Assembly (NCBI GenBank): GCA_902385025.1
Contig: CABMDX010000150.1
Span: 1 to 8,267 of the forward strand
Length of the DNA stretch: 8,267 bases
Direction: 5' to 3'
Source: an uncultured archaeon
GTDB lineage: Archaea > Halobacteriota > Methanosarcinia > Methanotrichales > Methanotrichaceae
Positions 6,357 through 8,267 of the stretch are shown in pieces. The first letter of the stretch is position 1. Every line of letters starts with the position of its first letter. Under the pieces are notes generated by a model, which was not told the origin of the DNA, ran no database searches, and was given only the letters and a program-made list of their open reading frames with translations. Both the position numbers and the translations under genes were made by a program.

Positions 6357-6651
6357 AAGAGCCACTAGTACGTGTAAGAATAAGTACTTTTCTAATGAAA
6401 ATGATAACAGTAAATCAGTTCTATAGCTAATGATAGTATATACAAGATACAAATGATTCGCTAATAATCAGGCCATAAATGATGCACGATAAAGATGATA
6501 GGCAGTGAGGAAAGAAAAAGATGAGGCGTGCGGGGCGAAAGTGCTGGACAGCGCAAGAAGGAGCAGCAAGAGAGATATTCAATTCCTCCGGGAACAGACG
6601 AGGGAGAGGAGGAAATTCCCCCTAGATCATATTATTGGTCGTGTACTCATA
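6357..6651. other. Intergenic stretch before the IS1 remnant, no convincing gene
   Basis: The left third is A/T-rich promoter DNA for the small gene at 6356. From about 6507 to 6620 the plus strand is strongly purine (G/A) rich. An imperfect hairpin is formed by AATTCCTCC (6581-6589) and GGAGGAAATT (6608-6617), with one unpaired base and an 18-base loop. A 34-codon open frame (6521-6625, +) exists, but its composition looks like the purine bias and not a gene. No tRNA or other RNA gene was recognised. Confidence 0.5.
6379..6386 (-). promoter_or_regulatory. Probable TATA box of the small gene at 6356
   Basis: The minus strand reads TACTTATT at -30 to -23 from ATG 6356. Together with the preceding AG it forms AGTACTTA, the octamer also seen before cfbA. 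Confidence 0.4.
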
Positions 6652-7446
6652 TTACTGAATTGGAATCCTAAATGCCATTAGCTCCTTAATAGTCCAGACA
6701 TGATCCGTCAGCCCTTCTGCCATCGCAGGTGTTCTTTTCATCCATTTCATCCTGCCTTTATCAATCCTCAGCCGAAGTGAGTTGTGAGGCTTGACAAAGT
6801 TGTACCAAGCCTGGAAAAAGTTCATGGCTTGAGTATGCCGTCCCAAGGTTTTGCTGCAATTCATGCTCTTGCGCACGAATCGAGCCAATGAATTGCGAAT
6901 TGTGAGATTCAGCCGCTCAACATATGCAGTGTTGATCTTTCCTCCAGAATCAATACCGAGCAACCGCACTATCTCATCAGGATCGCCATAAACAATACGC
7001 CGTATTACTTCAACGAGCCGACCGTTCTTTCTTTTCTTGCAGACCTTTGCATACTTCAGGTTAGGGTAAGGAACCAGCATCTGAGCAGGTTTTCTTCCAA
7101 TTCCGCAATAGGGCAGTGTCTCAAGAAAACCATAGATATTGAGATGTCCCTCCTCAAAGGGATCCCAATTATCGGATGTAAAGACTGGAATAGGTGAATT
7201 GATTGTGCGACGTCTTTTGATGTCTCCAAAGAATTCTATGCAATCTTCTGCAGTCCTTTTTCCTTCATGATGGCTAAGAAATAACCTTGTATCGGGTTTT
7301 ATTGCAGTTAAGCTATAGACATCACCGTATTCTTTCAAATCGTTGATAGCGACGTTTTTCTCCTTTTTTATATATGACCATATCTCATCAACTTGAACGC
7401 GATCAAGGCGGAGTTCTTTCAAAACCTTCATGACTCCGTGACTCAT
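6652..7446 (-). pseudogene. IS1-family transposase, DDE catalytic part (frameshifted from its N-terminus)
   Basis: DNA transposase of the IS1 family. The 264-residue frame starts MSHGVMKVLKELRLDRVQVD, the end of a helix-turn-helix followed by the catalytic domain. The DDE residues are visible as VDEIWSY (D20), FTSDNWDPF (D92) and AYVERLNLT (E177), with the downstream H of GRHTQ and the C-terminal WYNFVKPHNSLR block typical of the family. The catalytic core looks intact. The front is not: the first HTH helix (HINHIKAGYGNQG) is encoded just upstream in a different frame, and no cysteine pairs of an InsA-like zinc finger are present. IS1 itself uses a -1 ribosomal frameshift, but joining here needs +1 (or -2), so a small indel is the simpler reading. 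ATG 7446 is only the first in-frame start and may not be used. Confidence 0.82.
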
Positions 7447-7459
7447 ACACGGAGCATGA
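7428..7459. repeat. Imperfect palindrome at the IS1 frame junction
   Basis: TCATGACTCCGTG (7428-7440) and CACGGAGCATGA (7448-7459) pair over 12 bases with one unpaired A, around the 7-base loop ACTCATA. The predicted frame break at 7447 falls at the loop edge. Confidence 0.65.
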
Positions 7460-7528
7460 GAAACCCTGATTACCGTATCCTGCCTTAATATGGTTGATAT
7501 GGGCAGAGAAGGCTGTTTTATTTTTTTG
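7448..7528 (-). pseudogene. IS1-family transposase, N-terminal HTH fragment in another frame
   Basis: Translating the minus strand in the frame of codon 7450-7448 gives QKNKTAFSAHINHIKAGYGN then QGFSCSV. Skipping one base (7447) joins it to MSHGVMKVLKEL. The combined pattern, helix, GYGNxG, then xSHGVMK, is what the HTH of an IS1-family transposase should look like. Upstream of about 7530 the coding resemblance fades. This is inference from motif continuity, not from an alignment. Confidence 0.55.
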
Positions 7529-7642
7529 GGACCACGATCCTGTTTTTAAAATTAGCCATCTAACCACTCGCATACACGGATGCGTCTTTGAATGCGTATG
7601 GGAAAATGTCCTTACGAGGGTTTTTAGCATCTGCCCATATCA
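7495..7642 (+). ncRNA. Candidate structured RNA upstream of the IS110 transposase (possible bridge RNA)
   Basis: TGATATGGGCAGA (7495-7507) and TCTGCCCATATCA (7630-7642) form a perfect 13-bp inverted repeat. Inside are two further stems. Stem A pairs GGCTGTTTTA (7511-7520) with TAAAATTAGCC (7547-7557) with one bulge, and has an inner GGGA/TCCT. Stem B pairs CTCG (7567-7570) with CGAG (7615-7618), enclosing CATAC-CG/CGTATG (7571-7600). The result is a three-way junction of about 148 bases ending 14 bases before the IS110 start. IS110-group elements encode a bridge RNA in this position, and its internal loops recognise target and donor. Against this, the left arm lies in what reads as IS1 coding sequence, so the pairing might be an inverted partial duplication instead. 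Confidence 0.35.
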
Positions 7643-7656
7643 GGCCAGGTAATAGT

Positions 7657-8211
7657 ATGATGGAGCAAAGGAATAAAGTTTGCGGAGTCGATGTCCACAA
7701 AAAATTTCTGATTGCTACAATCCTATCAAGAGATGGAACTAAGATACAGAAGCGATATAGCACGGACATTGACCACTTGTTCAATTTTAGGGATTGGATA
7801 CTCGAAAACAACCGTGACTGTGTAGCTATCGAATCAACTGGCGTTTACTGGTATCCTGTGAATGCGGTTTTAGAAAACAAGGTAGAACTGATACTGGCAA
7901 ATGCACACCAGATCAAACATACTCCAGGCAGAAAGACCGATTCCATAGATTCTGAATGGATTGCTGAGGTTGCTATTAACAATTTGATAGATCCATCACG
8001 AATATTCCCGAAAGAAGAACGGGACCTTAGAAGACTAACAAGGACAAGAGAGAGTCTTGTGAAAATAAGATCTCAGTTTAAGAACCAAGTTCACCAGGGA
8101 CTGGAATCGTGTAGCATAAAACTCTCGTCAGTTCTTTCAGATAATTTTGGCAAATCAGGGAGACATATACTGAACGGCCTTATCAATGGAAAAGACATTG
8201 ATCATATATAG
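7657..8211 (+). pseudogene. IS110-family transposase, N-terminal DEDD domain only
   Basis: Recombinase of the IS110 family, which moves DNA through a RuvC-like DEDD domain and a C-terminal domain with a catalytic serine. This 184-residue frame holds only the first domain: KVCGVDVHKKFLIATILSRD (D12), VAIESTGVYWYPVN (E59) and GRKTDSIDSEWIAE (D95, D98). The following helical segment (LRRLTRTRESLVKIRSQF) is the usual linker. It stops after FGKSGRHILNGLINGKDIDH-I. Full-length family members are about 350-420 residues, so the Transposase_20 domain is missing and the protein should not be active alone. Two ATGs (7657, 7660) follow AGGTAAT; the longer frame to 7588 runs through the candidate RNA and is not supported. 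Confidence 0.88.
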
Positions 8212-8267
8212 TTCTTAACGTAACTTTTTTAAACTAATAAAACATATCTATGGATCATGAGCAGAAA
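8212..8267. other. A/T-rich tail after the truncated IS110 gene
   Basis: The last 56 bases do not continue the transposase in any frame. They contain a TTTTTTAAAC block (8225-8234), and an ATG at 8250 opens a frame running off the window (MDHEQK). Whether that starts a gene cannot be judged from six codons. Confidence 0.3.

Larger units (their letters stand above)
6638..7545 (-). mobile_element. IS1-family insertion sequence remnant
   Basis: The extent is set by the transposase remnant. The right boundary is the upstream stop at 7546-7548. The left boundary is tentatively placed at GGTCGTGTACTCATATTA (6638-6655), just past the transposase stop, which could be a terminal repeat. No matching inverted copy was found at the other end, and the usual N-terminal zinc-binding region is absent, so the element is probably incomplete. 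The divergent IS110 gene lies on its upstream side. Confidence 0.55.
7495..8211 (+). mobile_element. IS110-family insertion sequence, 3' part missing or interrupted
   Basis: Defined by the truncated DEDD transposase plus the structured DNA before it. IS110 elements lack conventional terminal inverted repeats, so true ends cannot be set by eye; the left limit given is the start of the candidate RNA. All frames close within about 40 bases after the transposase stop, so the C-terminal half is not continued in the window. Confidence 0.55.

Noticed and set aside
6521..6625. A 34-codon plus-strand frame (starts MRRAGRKCW)
   Set aside because: Its composition follows the local purine bias (many R, G, E, K), with no hydrophobic core or recognisable motif, although GAGG lies upstream.
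7529..7630. The upstream part of the minus-strand frame that starts at 7630, as a full InsA-like protein
   Set aside because: No cysteine pairs or zinc-finger pattern are present, and the region coincides with hairpins of the candidate RNA; only the HTH-like end (7448-7528) is convincing.
8200..8258. GATCAT repeat as a target-site duplication
   Set aside because: A six-base, near-palindromic word 53 bases apart is expected by chance too often; kept only as a side remark.
1..8267. CRISPR array, tRNA or rRNA genes
   Set aside because: No regularly spaced repeats, cloverleaf-like sequence or rRNA segments were seen on either strand.

Overview
The window comes from a methanogenic archaeon. It carries three genes of coenzyme F430 (nickel tetrapyrrole) biosynthesis, cfbA, cfbE and cfbD. 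It also has an archaeal SecE/Sec61-gamma subunit, an archaeoflavoprotein AfpA next to an Isf-type iron-sulfur flavoprotein, a small secreted protein resembling Methanosarcinales S-layer domains, and A/T boxes placed as in archaeal leaderless promoters. The gene set suggests Methanosarcinales, perhaps Methanothrix/Methanosaeta. That placement is inference; no rRNA marker is present.

Layout. Positions 2-613 (+) are the C-terminal part of a DHA2-type MFS exporter cut by the window edge. It converges on an unrecognised 160-residue protein (652-1134, -). secE (1315-1605, +) runs alone into a T-rich, probably two-way termination zone. It converges there with the F430 operon, which reads leftward as cfbA (4354-3962), cfbE (4010-2754) and cfbD (2748-1651). 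CfbA puts nickel into sirohydrochlorin, CfbD is the NifD-like catalytic half of the reductive cyclase, and CfbE is the Mur-ligase-like enzyme closing the last rings. The amidase CfbB and the NifH-like CfbC are not here. Divergent from cfbA is a small secreted S-layer-like protein (4518-4832, +). It converges on a leftward two-gene unit, isf (6074-5475) then afpA (5447-4863), probably a ferredoxin-linked electron-transfer pair. A small conserved-looking protein (6156-6356, -) follows.

From about 6360 to the right end the sequence is accessory. A roughly 295-bp stretch holds no convincing gene. Next is an IS1-family transposase (-) that keeps its DDE domain but is out of frame in its N-terminal HTH. 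A divergent IS110-family DEDD transposase (+) follows and ends after its first domain. Between the two transposases lies a candidate structured RNA: a perfect 13-bp inverted repeat enclosing two further imperfect hairpins, just upstream of the IS110 start. That is where IS110 bridge RNAs are encoded. It is the most interesting candidate in the window, but it overlaps an apparent IS1 coding remnant and is unproven.
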